Positions 53,696 to 61,362 of a stretch of DNA of 64,000 nucleotides are shown piece after piece (positions within the stretch are counted from its first letter, which is position 1; every line of letters starts with the position of its first letter). A program made the translations under genes and the position numbers. This DNA is from UBA5158 sp963692955 (GTDB lineage: Bacteria > Pseudomonadota > Gammaproteobacteria > DSM-16500), in the NCBI GenBank assembly GCA_963692955.1, contig OY843587.1, forward strand, positions 372,001 to 436,000, given 5' to 3'. Under the pieces are notes generated by a model, which saw only the letters and a program-made list of their open reading frames with translations, was not told the origin of the DNA and searched no databases.

Positions 53696-54553
53696 ATGAC
53701 GCAGATGCTGCTTGCCATCGTGATTCCAATTAAAAATGAAGAAAAAATTCTTTGGGATACTGCATGTGAGTTAGCAAAACTATTTGATAGCCTGGTAGGC
53801 AAACAGCAATGGAAATTTATCCTAGTTGACAATAACAGCACCGACCGGTCTAAATTCATTATTGAAAAAATAACCGCGAGCTGGCCGGCCTCAAAACATT
53901 TTTTTGAACTAGAGAATGGTTATAGTCCCACCCTGCGTAGAGGCTTAAGTCAGGTTGATACGCCATACACTTTCACTATCGATGCGGAGCAGTGGGATAT
54001 TCCATTTATAGTCTGGGCTTGGCAGCATCGTGATGAGTACGATCTTTTGATAGGTTCAAAGCGCACGGATACAACTCTTGGTCGGCAACCATACTATCGT
54101 CGGATGTTAAGTTGGGGGTTAAATACTTTACTTAGATATTCTTTTAACTTCACCGGCTCGGATACTCACGGGCCGAAATTTATTCGTATGCAAAGCATGC
54201 ATCATATTATGAATAAATGCTTAATGTTTCAAAGTCTTTATGATACGGAGTTTGTTATACGTGCGTACCGCTCTGGGTTGAAACTTGCGGAAGCCGCGAT
54301 TGCGTTTACTGAGGTGAGACCGCCACGAAACTTGATGTTTGAAAAAATTGTTTGGAATTTAGTTGGCATAGTTAAATTATATCGTATTATGCGGAATATT
54401 AACGCTGGATCTCCAGCTCAATATCAGTGTTTTTCACGTGAAGAAGTTTTGACTTACTATTCTGTCTTTGCTACAGCAATGAAAGATTCCCAACTACGCG
54501 GGAGTGACATCTCACACAAAAATAATTTACCTCTCATGAATCAAAAAATATAA
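53696..54553 (+). CDS. Family 2 glycosyltransferase (polyprenyl-phosphate sugar synthase-like)
   Basis: GT-A fold transferase of about 285 residues. The N-terminal strand leads to VIPIKNEE, followed by LVDNNSTD (nucleotide binding), an Asp-Ala-Glu metal motif (TIDAEQWD), and a late YDTEFVIRAYRSG. Order and length resemble dolichyl/polyprenyl-phosphate mannose or glucose synthases without the C-terminal membrane helices. It could supply polyprenyl-phosphate sugar to the two GT39 enzymes upstream, an inference from family pairing. Start ATG 53696 with GGA eight bases upstream is preferred to the TTG at 53684. The end overlaps a small convergent gene by 27 bases. Confidence 0.8.
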   Translation: MTQMLLAIVIPIKNEEKILWDTACELAKLFDSLVGKQQWKFILVDNNSTDRSKFIIEKITASWPASKHFFELENGYSPTLRRGLSQVDTPYTFTIDAEQWDIPFIVWAWQHRDEYDLLIGSKRTDTTLGRQPYYRRMLSWGLNTLLRYSFNFTGSDTHGPKFIRMQSMHHIMNKCLMFQSLYDTEFVIRAYRSGLKLAEAAIAFTEVRPPRNLMFEKIVWNLVGIVKLYRIMRNINAGSPAQYQCFSREEVLTYYSVFATAMKDSQLRGSDISHKNNLPLMNQKI

Positions 54554-54664
54554 AATAATCATCGCCAAAATCGGCAAAACAATGAAGCCGAGTATTTGGA
54601 TAATTTGCATTCTGCCTTTAGGTGTTTTGTGATTTAACTCAGAATCGCTTTTATCAACTTTCAT
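54527..54664 (-). CDS. Small membrane protein (45 aa)
   Basis: The minus-strand frame from the ATG at 54664 to TAA at 54527 encodes a basic N-terminus (MKVDKSDSELNHKTPKGRMQ) followed by one hydrophobic helix of about 21 residues (IIQILGFIVLPILAMIILYFL) and IHER. An AAGGA site lies six bases before the ATG, the strongest evidence that it is expressed. It overlaps the GT2 gene end by 27 bases and lies 29 bases after the next small gene, so both may follow the 573-residue anchored protein in one transcript. Function unknown. Confidence 0.6.
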   Translation of the reverse strand: MKVDKSDSELNHKTPKGRMQIIQILGFIVLPILAMIILYFLIHER

Positions 54665-54693
54665 GTGAAATCCTTTTTTAAGTCTATCCAGAG

Positions 54694-54840
54694 TCACTCT
54701 GAGTTCGTATCAGCGCCGTCATCACTATTAATTTTTTTGCTGTCGGTGTTATCGGGTTTGCCGATGGGGGGGCGATTTGTCGTATCATGCTTATCGGTAT
54801 TATGTTTATCAGCAGGTGTATTATCAGTTTTGATTGTCAT
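54694..54840 (-). CDS. Small hydrophilic protein (48 aa)
   Basis: Minus-strand frame from ATG 54840 to TGA 54694. The product is very polar, rich in Asp, Lys, Thr, Asn and His (repeated DKH/TDKHDT units, then GKPDNTDSKK), with no hydrophobic segment, and probably disordered. GAGGGA lies five bases before the ATG. It sits between the anchored 573-residue protein (57 bases upstream) and the 45-residue membrane protein. Composition alone is not decisive; the ribosome-binding site and operon position support it. Confidence 0.5.
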   Translation of the reverse strand: MTIKTDNTPADKHNTDKHDTTNRPPIGKPDNTDSKKINSDDGADTNSE

Positions 54841-54897
54841 ATGCATCCCTCATTATTTTCATCCATGGAAAATTTTCACTACCAAGACTACAAGCTA

Positions 54898-56619
54898 TTA
54901 TACTACATGCCTAGACCTAAGCGCATGGCCTTTTTCTTCATCAGAGAGATCTACTACGATCGCATATTCTCCTCTCGCGCTGCTATTGTTCGTTTCGATG
55001 AATAATTTTTTTCGATTATATTTACCGTATAGATAGCAGAGATAGCCAACTAGTAACGTAATCATCAATAAATCCAAACCCAATAATAAATTGCCGTTAC
55101 TTCTAGCTCGTTCTGGTTCTTTAGTCTTAGGCAGGTTAAAATTTTCGAATTGGGGAACGATGTAATCTGGTTCAACTGGGTTAGAGATATTCAATATTTC
55201 AATACCAGTGTGATTGAACATAAATTCCGGCATAGTTTTCCATTTAGAGATAAAGGCATACTCTTTAAATTTTGGAATGTCTCTGCCGTTAAAAACTTCT
55301 TTGCCCGGGTGATTTAATTTATAAGTCTGCGTTAAATTATTACGTAACGGTTTAATTAAAAATGGCGTTAAGTCTTTATCGATCGTTAATATCGCGTCGC
55401 TTAAATCGTTTGAAATCACGCTCACTGGGTTCAAGCCATATTTTAATCGCTGCACCGGAATACTATATTTTCTCCACGCTTCCGTCGCATTCGCCCACAC
55501 GTGTTGCTCGAGTTTGACAATGTCCTCGACCATTTGCACGTTGCCTTCGAATTGTTCCGTTAAATTCGCTAACGCTTGTTCAAAGCGCGGCATAACATTG
55601 ATCTTAATATTCCATAGCGATCTAACATAATTAATCGGTATGCTATTCACCGCAGCGGTTGCGTCAGCTTTTTCAAGATGAAAATGCGCCATTAACGTCG
55701 AGACACCATTTGCCAGCGCTTGTTGGTCTGCCGCGATTTCTTCAGCTGTTTTAACGAGGATTTCAGGGATTTTTTCCGGCTCAATAGGTAGCGCTTTAAA
55801 TGCCGCATATTTTTTATCTAACACGGGCGCTAATTTATCGGCGAGCGCTGCTACTAATTCAAAATCAAATTGTTGGTTTACCACTTTGGTGAAGCTTCTG
55901 ATATGTTCGTAGCGCGAACCAAAATCATTACCAATGTTTTGAATATCCGCGATAACTTCTTGCGCCGTAATGTTATACGATTTTAAACGGTCGAAATCGA
56001 TTTCAATTTTTTCTTTATTGGAAAGAATTTTTTCCGCCATCCTATCGGCTTGCTGTTCGGTTTGAGTCGTCGTGGCATGAATAATTTGCGCCGGCGTGAA
56101 GTTGGTCTCTGCCAGTAAAATTTGCATTAGGTTTAAACGTGATTTGCAAAGAAATCCGGAAAAATCAAATTTGATTATTTCTGCTTGTTTTAATTTTTCA
56201 ATATCTGCCGCGGAAACGTACGCTGAAGGTTTGCTATGATAAATCGCATTACCCAAAATAGTCTCTATATAAGTTACATCGTCCCGATAGCCGTTTTCTA
56301 ACATGTTTTTCACGACAGCAATAACGAGGTCGGTATTAGCGGTGCGTTTTTCCACGACTTTTTCTATATCATCAGCGGTGATTTGCGCCGCGCGTAATTC
56401 TGCTACCGTTTGATAAGGAAATAAAGCTTGAAAGCGTGGTGGAATAAGTTCAGTTGCGCCAACGTGCAACTCTTCATCATTCATGATGGCTTGTAAAATT
56501 TGCATGATGATTTTGGAAGATTTTTTATAGCCTGAACCCCAGCCCGCGAAACCAATATTCCAGCATTGCCCAACAAACTTTTCTATCAATCTGATTCTGT
56601 CGATTTGTTCTGATAACAT
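54898..56619 (-). CDS. Unknown helical protein with C-terminal membrane anchor (573 aa)
   Basis: No family recognised. Mostly charged helices over residues 1-510, no signal peptide, one strong membrane segment near the end (LLLGLDLLMITLLVGYLCYLY), followed by a basic and acidic tail of about 45 residues. This is a tail-anchored-like layout with the bulk on the cytosolic side or, if secreted, exposed in a host. The frame extends to a TTG at 56655, but the ATG at 56619 (MLSEQIDR) is preferred; its ribosome-binding site is weak. Two small genes follow downstream. General character resembles the 821-residue protein at 4261, without clear similarity by eye. Confidence 0.68.
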   Translation of the reverse strand: MLSEQIDRIRLIEKFVGQCWNIGFAGWGSGYKKSSKIIMQILQAIMNDEELHVGATELIPPRFQALFPYQTVAELRAAQITADDIEKVVEKRTANTDLVIAVVKNMLENGYRDDVTYIETILGNAIYHSKPSAYVSAADIEKLKQAEIIKFDFSGFLCKSRLNLMQILLAETNFTPAQIIHATTTQTEQQADRMAEKILSNKEKIEIDFDRLKSYNITAQEVIADIQNIGNDFGSRYEHIRSFTKVVNQQFDFELVAALADKLAPVLDKKYAAFKALPIEPEKIPEILVKTAEEIAADQQALANGVSTLMAHFHLEKADATAAVNSIPINYVRSLWNIKINVMPRFEQALANLTEQFEGNVQMVEDIVKLEQHVWANATEAWRKYSIPVQRLKYGLNPVSVISNDLSDAILTIDKDLTPFLIKPLRNNLTQTYKLNHPGKEVFNGRDIPKFKEYAFISKWKTMPEFMFNHTGIEILNISNPVEPDYIVPQFENFNLPKTKEPERARSNGNLLLGLDLLMITLLVGYLCYLYGKYNRKKLFIETNNSSARGEYAIVVDLSDEEKGHALRSRHVV

Positions 56620-56813
56620 AATACGCGTCTCGTGGTCTTGAAATTTGATCAACAATAAATCAAAAATGGTAAATAAGCAACATTTAAAGAACTATAATTT
56701 TTGCCAAATATTTGCAACTAGTTGATAAATAGCGCTATTTAAGAGTAGAGGAGAATGCTCATTTAGTGTTATTATTATGCAAATTCTGCTCTCAGCTCGG
56801 GATTATAAAAAAA

Positions 56814-58298
56814 ATGAAAAACAGCACTCTCTCCGTCTATTTCAGCGGCACCAGCCATGAAATAGAAAATAATGAGACGCTAGCCGGCATGTTACATACC
56901 ACCACTTTGATCGATGGCGAGCATGCCAAAATGGGCTTTAACGGCTGCGGCATCGAGTTTGGCCGTAGCGGTGAATTTTTTGGTATGGGCTTGGAGGAGC
57001 AGTGCGATCAAGTCGTGGAAAATGTGCTTGGTATGCTAAGCATCGGCAAGCGCGTCAGATTAAATGCGTATGGACATAGCCGCGGCGCGGTGGCGTGTTT
57101 ACTGTTAGCGAAAAAATTAGGTAAGTTTGACCCTGATCTACTTGAAATTAACTTAGTGTTAATGGACCCGGTGCCAGGAAATTCGATTAGCTCGGCAACG
57201 CTGGACTTTACGCAACGTACGTTAGCAAGACAAACATGGGATGTTTCTGACTGTCATAACTTAAAGCGTGTGTTGGCGCTTTACCCGCATGAGCCGCTGC
57301 CTGCTTGGAAATGTCACGCGCCAATCATTCCTCAGTATCCCTCTCACTGCGCAGTGACAGAAGAAATTATTCCCGGCCGTCATTCTGGCGCGCAACACAC
57401 GCGGCCTGACACGCTAAATGGTATTAATAATGCATCCAAAATTACTTTTAGCATGGTGACGCAGTTTTTAGTAAATTTAGGTACGACGTTTAGCTTTTTA
57501 GAATACCCGCTTAGTCCTGCCGAAGAAGAAGGGGTGCGAAATAGACAACTGAGCTTATACAGTAAAGCGTTCGATGTGCAGCAGCAGAAAAAGTTTAATC
57601 TTACCCGTCCTTGTCATGCTAAATCTTCTGTCGCTATTAAAACAGCATGGCCGGCAAGGTATTTAAATCAAACGCATAAAAAATTATTTCTTCAAGCGCA
57701 TAATGATGTGCTAGACGAAAAATCCTCTGAGCAGCGCGACTACGCCTACTTTTTTGCACGGAAAAAAACTAGCGCGTGTGTCGCTCCCTCCCATTCCCCA
57801 GCGCCAGAAATCACCTTAGCTGAAAAAATTGTGTTGTTTGCTAATTTCTTAAAGCAAATTTATACGGATGGTATGACTAATGTAAGCCGCCACACTGACA
57901 AAGGTATGCTCTTATGTGATGCTCTCGACGAATTGCAAGAACCAGAGACGTTCAGAGATGAAATTCAACTTAAAGACGTTATGCGTAACGTGTTAGCGAT
58001 TTGTTTGCAGCGCGATAGAAATAGGCTGAGTCCTTGTTCCATGACGCGTTCAGGAATGAAAGCAAAAGAATTATTGAATAGTGAAAAATATCGCGCCATC
58101 GCCAACCTGATTTTAAACACCGACGATAAAATTGTCCGTTACCGTGATCTTCGAACTTTTGTCCTCGGCAGAAACGACGAAAGATTTTTCAAAGCGCAGC
58201 GCTCCCAAGCGACGTACCAATTCTTTCGACCGGATATTTTAAATCTGGGTCATCCGAAACTGCTGGCTAATAATATGCATTTTTATTTAAAGCTTTAG
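56814..58298 (+). CDS. Lipase/hydrolase-like protein with GHSRG elbow (effector-like)
   Basis: About 494 residues from the ATG at 56814. The N-terminus VYFSGTSHEIENN is followed by GMGLEEQCDQVVENVL and the nucleophile elbow YGHSRGAVA (86-94, Ser89), then NLVLMDPVPGN (a plausible Asp). A late Cys/His-rich part includes QYPSHCAVTEEIIPGRHSGAQH. This order (glycine-rich start, GxSRGA, MDPVPG) resembles DUF2235/Tle1-type phospholipases used as secreted effectors. The C-terminal half is helical and unassigned. No signal peptide. The frame also offers a GTG at 56766, 12 bases after GAGGAG. Phospholipase activity and secretion are inferred. Confidence 0.72.
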   Translation: MKNSTLSVYFSGTSHEIENNETLAGMLHTTTLIDGEHAKMGFNGCGIEFGRSGEFFGMGLEEQCDQVVENVLGMLSIGKRVRLNAYGHSRGAVACLLLAKKLGKFDPDLLEINLVLMDPVPGNSISSATLDFTQRTLARQTWDVSDCHNLKRVLALYPHEPLPAWKCHAPIIPQYPSHCAVTEEIIPGRHSGAQHTRPDTLNGINNASKITFSMVTQFLVNLGTTFSFLEYPLSPAEEEGVRNRQLSLYSKAFDVQQQKKFNLTRPCHAKSSVAIKTAWPARYLNQTHKKLFLQAHNDVLDEKSSEQRDYAYFFARKKTSACVAPSHSPAPEITLAEKIVLFANFLKQIYTDGMTNVSRHTDKGMLLCDALDELQEPETFRDEIQLKDVMRNVLAICLQRDRNRLSPCSMTRSGMKAKELLNSEKYRAIANLILNTDDKIVRYRDLRTFVLGRNDERFFKAQRSQATYQFFRPDILNLGHPKLLANNMHFYLKL

Positions 58299-58409
58299 CG
58301 CTGCGCGGAGATGAGTAGGATATGATCATCTTCTCGCTGCCAGGTTAATATTTTATACAAATTAGGTTATCATAGTCTTGGTCACTAACTACATTTCCAG
58401 GGTGAGTTT

Positions 58410-58727
58410 ATGAAAAGTTTTAATAGTGCGGTAGTTCCAAAATATAACGATATAAAACTGCGAAATTTTATCTATCTGTTTTTAGTAGTGTTTCTCGTGG
58501 CATTTTCCCGGAATATCCATTTGCAGGCCGGTCACTCACTAGCTAAAGCGTTTGTTTACGCGTTGAAAGACGGTACACTGGCGGCGTTTGTGACATGGGC
58601 AATGGTGAATATTTCCAATTTAACCACGATTTTATTTAAAAAAGAAAGTTTGACGCAAGGCAAGTTAATACTAATCTTTGCAGTCAGTGCGAGCTATTTT
58701 ATCTTGTTCGCTGCCGCGGGACTTTAA
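58410..58727 (+). CDS. Small inner-membrane protein (105 aa)
   Basis: Three predicted membrane segments (about 20-36, 52-70 and 86-104) with a basic first loop. AGGGTGAG lies a few bases before the ATG at 58410, a good site. No family recognised. It stands 67 bases before the MFS transporter on the same strand and may be co-transcribed. Nothing indicates its role. Confidence 0.7.
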   Translation: MKSFNSAVVPKYNDIKLRNFIYLFLVVFLVAFSRNIHLQAGHSLAKAFVYALKDGTLAAFVTWAMVNISNLTTILFKKESLTQGKLILIFAVSASYFILFAAAGL

Positions 58728-58794
58728 TCAATATACTTGGCTTTTCGGTAGACGTTCATTATAGTACGGCCTAAATGAATATACGGAAATTCCC

Positions 58795-60084
58795 ATGTCC
58801 GCCGAAATAGCACTCTCAAGTATCCGTAGCTCCCGCATCAGTAAATTGCTTCCCTGGTTAGTCTGGGGCATGAGTAGTTTGTTCGTTACCTATCAAATGC
58901 TGCTGCAGACGTCACCTAGCGTAATGATTAATGATTTCGAACAAGCGTTCGCGATCAATGCGTTCGGCGTAAGTTTGTTGGCGTCGAGTTTTTATTATCC
59001 GTATGTGTTGTTACAAATTCCGGCGGGCATGTTAATTGACCGCGTGCAGCCGCGTTATTGTTTGACGTTTTGTTTACTCGCGATTTCCGCCGTCACGGTG
59101 GTGTTGGCGTCCGCGCACACGTTGAATGTCGCGCGCGTGGGACGGATTTTGCAAGGCGTATTCTCCGCGCCGTCGGTGATTCCCGCATTATACTTAGCGG
59201 CGATTTGGTTTCCTTCGCGGCGCTTTGCGTTAGTCGCGGGTTTGACGGAAATGATTGGTATGTCGGGCAGCGCCTTGGGGCAATTAATGTTAGCGCCCGC
59301 GTGCGGCTTGTTCGGCTGGCGCGCGGCGTTAATCGGCTGCGCGCTGGGCGGCCTGATGTTAGCAGGATTGACCTGGTTTATCATCCGGGAAAAATCTCCC
59401 GATGATAAAGATGAATCGATCGCCATGGTCAGCGCGCATAAAACCCATGTATTCCGCAATTTATTAATCGTAATTTCTTATCCGCAAGCGTGGATTAGCG
59501 GATTTTTCGCGGGCGTGTTATTTTCTATCTCCGGCGCATTCGGCGCTTTTTGGTGTATCCCTTATTTGATTAACACGTACGGCTTATCGTTAAATACCGC
59601 CGCGGCCGCGAGTTCTATGACGTTGTTCGGCTCCGCGTTAGGCGCGCCGGCGATCGGTTGGGTGTCGGATAAATTAGGTTTGCGACGTTTACCGATGATT
59701 CTCAGCACGGTGTTAGTGTTGGCGCTGATGTTAATTATTTTATATGTGCCGATGACTAATTTACCGCTGTTGTTTGTTTTATTATTTGGTTTAGGCTTTT
59801 TTAGCAGCGCTTATGTCATCCCTTACGCGGTGGTGCGCGACATCGTGCCCGCGAATGTGCGCGGCACGGCGATGGGTTACACTAACATGATGTGCATTTT
59901 AATCGGCGCGCCGATTTTGCAACCGTTAATCGGCTGGCTGCTGAACGCGGACTTAAGTAAAAACATCGCCGCCAGCACCGCGTATCAGCACGCCCTGGGC
60001 GTGCTGCCATTAAGTTTGTTGATCGGCTTAGTGTTGGCGTTCTGCGTGAAAGAAACGTATTGCGGAAGAAAAACTACGCCGTAG
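58795..60084 (+). CDS. Major facilitator superfamily transporter
   Basis: 429-residue, 12-segment MFS protein. The motif between segments 2 and 3 is GMLIDRVQPRY (loop A-type GxLxDRxxxR), and a second copy, GWVSDKLGLRR, follows segment 8. Overall pattern fits the NarK/nucleoside-or-organic-anion-type MFS_1 group. Close relatives in intracellular gammaproteobacteria are often labelled amino-acid or phthalate/glucarate transporters, so the substrate is not readable. GGAA five bases before ATG. The last 11 bases overlap corC in convergent orientation. Confidence 0.88.
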   Translation: MSAEIALSSIRSSRISKLLPWLVWGMSSLFVTYQMLLQTSPSVMINDFEQAFAINAFGVSLLASSFYYPYVLLQIPAGMLIDRVQPRYCLTFCLLAISAVTVVLASAHTLNVARVGRILQGVFSAPSVIPALYLAAIWFPSRRFALVAGLTEMIGMSGSALGQLMLAPACGLFGWRAALIGCALGGLMLAGLTWFIIREKSPDDKDESIAMVSAHKTHVFRNLLIVISYPQAWISGFFAGVLFSISGAFGAFWCIPYLINTYGLSLNTAAAASSMTLFGSALGAPAIGWVSDKLGLRRLPMILSTVLVLALMLIILYVPMTNLPLLFVLLFGLGFFSSAYVIPYAVVRDIVPANVRGTAMGYTNMMCILIGAPILQPLIGWLLNADLSKNIAASTAYQHALGVLPLSLLIGLVLAFCVKETYCGRKTTP

Positions 60085-60916
60085 CTTCTTTCGTCACTTC
60101 TAATAAATAAATGCGGCGGTTATCGCTGTGCAACACTTTGAAATGAAAATTTTCGATTTTAATCGTTTCGCCACGTTTGGGTAAATGTCCAAAACCTTTT
60201 AACGTCAAGCCGCCGATCGTATCGAATTCTTCGTCGCTGAACGTCGTGTTGAAATATTCATTGAAGTCATCAATGGGGGTGGCGGCTTTGACGGTATAAA
60301 TGCCGTCTAAATGTTTTTTAATATATTCTTCTTCGTCGATATCGTATTCATCTTCGATTTCGCCGACGATTTGCTCTAACACGTCTTCAATCGTCACTAA
60401 CCCCGACACATGCCCGTATTCGTCGATGACCATCGCCATGTGATTGCGGTTGATGCGAAATTCACGTAACAAAATATCTAAGCGTTTACTTTGCGGCACA
60501 AACACCGGGGGGCGCAGAATATTCGCCATTTCAAAGTTCGTCGCTTCTTTGCGGAAATAATATTTCAATAAATCTTTTGCCAACAAAATCCCGACGATGT
60601 CGTCAGAATTGCAATCCGTGACGGGAAAACGTGAATGGCCTGACTCGATGACTAAGGGTAAAATCACATCCAACGAACTAGCACTGTCTATCACTACCAT
60701 TTGCGAACGTGGAATCATGATTTCGCGCACTTGCATTTCCGACACTTGTAACACGCTCTCGATCATGCTGAGCATTTCAGCGCTTAACAAATGGCGTTCT
60801 TCCGCGTCACGTAAAATTTCGGTGAGCTGTGCTTTGTCTTTCGGTTCGCGGTTGATTAAATCGGAAAAGCGTTCTAACCATGTCCGGTTTTTAGTATTCG
60901 AATCTTCTTCACTCAT
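60074..60916 (-). CDS. corC: CBS-domain Mg/Co efflux-associated protein
   Basis: Cytosolic protein of 280 residues (YbeX/CorC) linked to magnesium and cobalt efflux and, by genetics in E. coli, to ribosome metabolism. Motifs in order: REIMIPRSQM (about 62-70), the CBS pair over about 75-190 with SRFPVTDCNSDDIVGIL and MVIDEYGHVSGLVTIEDVLEQIVGEI, then the C-terminal CorC_HlyC domain with GGLTLKGFGHLPKRGE. AAGGTG five bases before ATG. Four bases downstream of ybeY on the same strand. Confidence 0.94.
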   Translation of the reverse strand: MSEEDSNTKNRTWLERFSDLINREPKDKAQLTEILRDAEERHLLSAEMLSMIESVLQVSEMQVREIMIPRSQMVVIDSASSLDVILPLVIESGHSRFPVTDCNSDDIVGILLAKDLLKYYFRKEATNFEMANILRPPVFVPQSKRLDILLREFRINRNHMAMVIDEYGHVSGLVTIEDVLEQIVGEIEDEYDIDEEEYIKKHLDGIYTVKAATPIDDFNEYFNTTFSDEEFDTIGGLTLKGFGHLPKRGETIKIENFHFKVLHSDNRRIYLLEVTKEATA

Positions 60917-60920
60917 GTTT

Positions 60921-61358
60921 TCACCTTGTGTCGTAAGGGTTGGTAAAACCTAATGCTTGCAGCGTCGTAATTTCAATCGCTTCCATGACGTCAGCCTCGT
61001 CATTTTTGCTGTGATCATGGCCTAACAAATGCAGCACGCCGTGTATCACCATATGCGCCCAATGCGCGTCTAACGTTTTGTGTTGCGCGTCGGCTTCTTG
61101 TTTTACGACAGCCGCGCAAATGACGATATCACCTAAATAACCTTCGTCACCAGGAAAAGACAACACATTCGTCGGGCCTTCTTGGTGACGGAAAGTGGAA
61201 TTCAGCGCCGTCATTTCCTTAACATTTACGATCCGTAACGTTAACTCAGCGTCGGTGATGTGCTTAGCAATCAAGATGTGTTTGGCCCAAACGCGTAATT
61301 GCACCGCGGCGGGCGCGTTGAATTGGCGAGTTGCGCGTTGTACTGAGATTTTTAACAT
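60921..61358 (-). CDS. ybeY: Endoribonuclease YbeY (16S rRNA maturation)
   Basis: Single-strand endoribonuclease for 16S rRNA 3' processing and ribosome quality control. Zinc motif H106-x3-H110-x5-H116 in HGVLHLLGHDH, preceded by TNVLSFPGDEGYLGDIVI. The frame is open to 61415 inside phoH. The ATG at 61358 (MLKISVQRA) lies 4 bases after the phoH stop and gives the usual ~145-155 residue length. A clear ribosome-binding site is missing, so translation may be coupled to phoH. Confidence 0.93.
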   Translation of the reverse strand: MLKISVQRATRQFNAPAAVQLRVWAKHILIAKHITDAELTLRIVNVKEMTALNSTFRHQEGPTNVLSFPGDEGYLGDIVICAAVVKQEADAQHKTLDAHWAHMVIHGVLHLLGHDHSKNDEADVMEAIEITTLQALGFTNPYDTR

Positions 61359-61362
61359 ACAT

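Noticed and set aside
54665..55036. Plus-strand frame of 123 codons
   Set aside because: It lies opposite the 48-residue gene and the end of the 573-residue gene, and no good ribosome-binding site precedes it; the minus-strand frames have better support.
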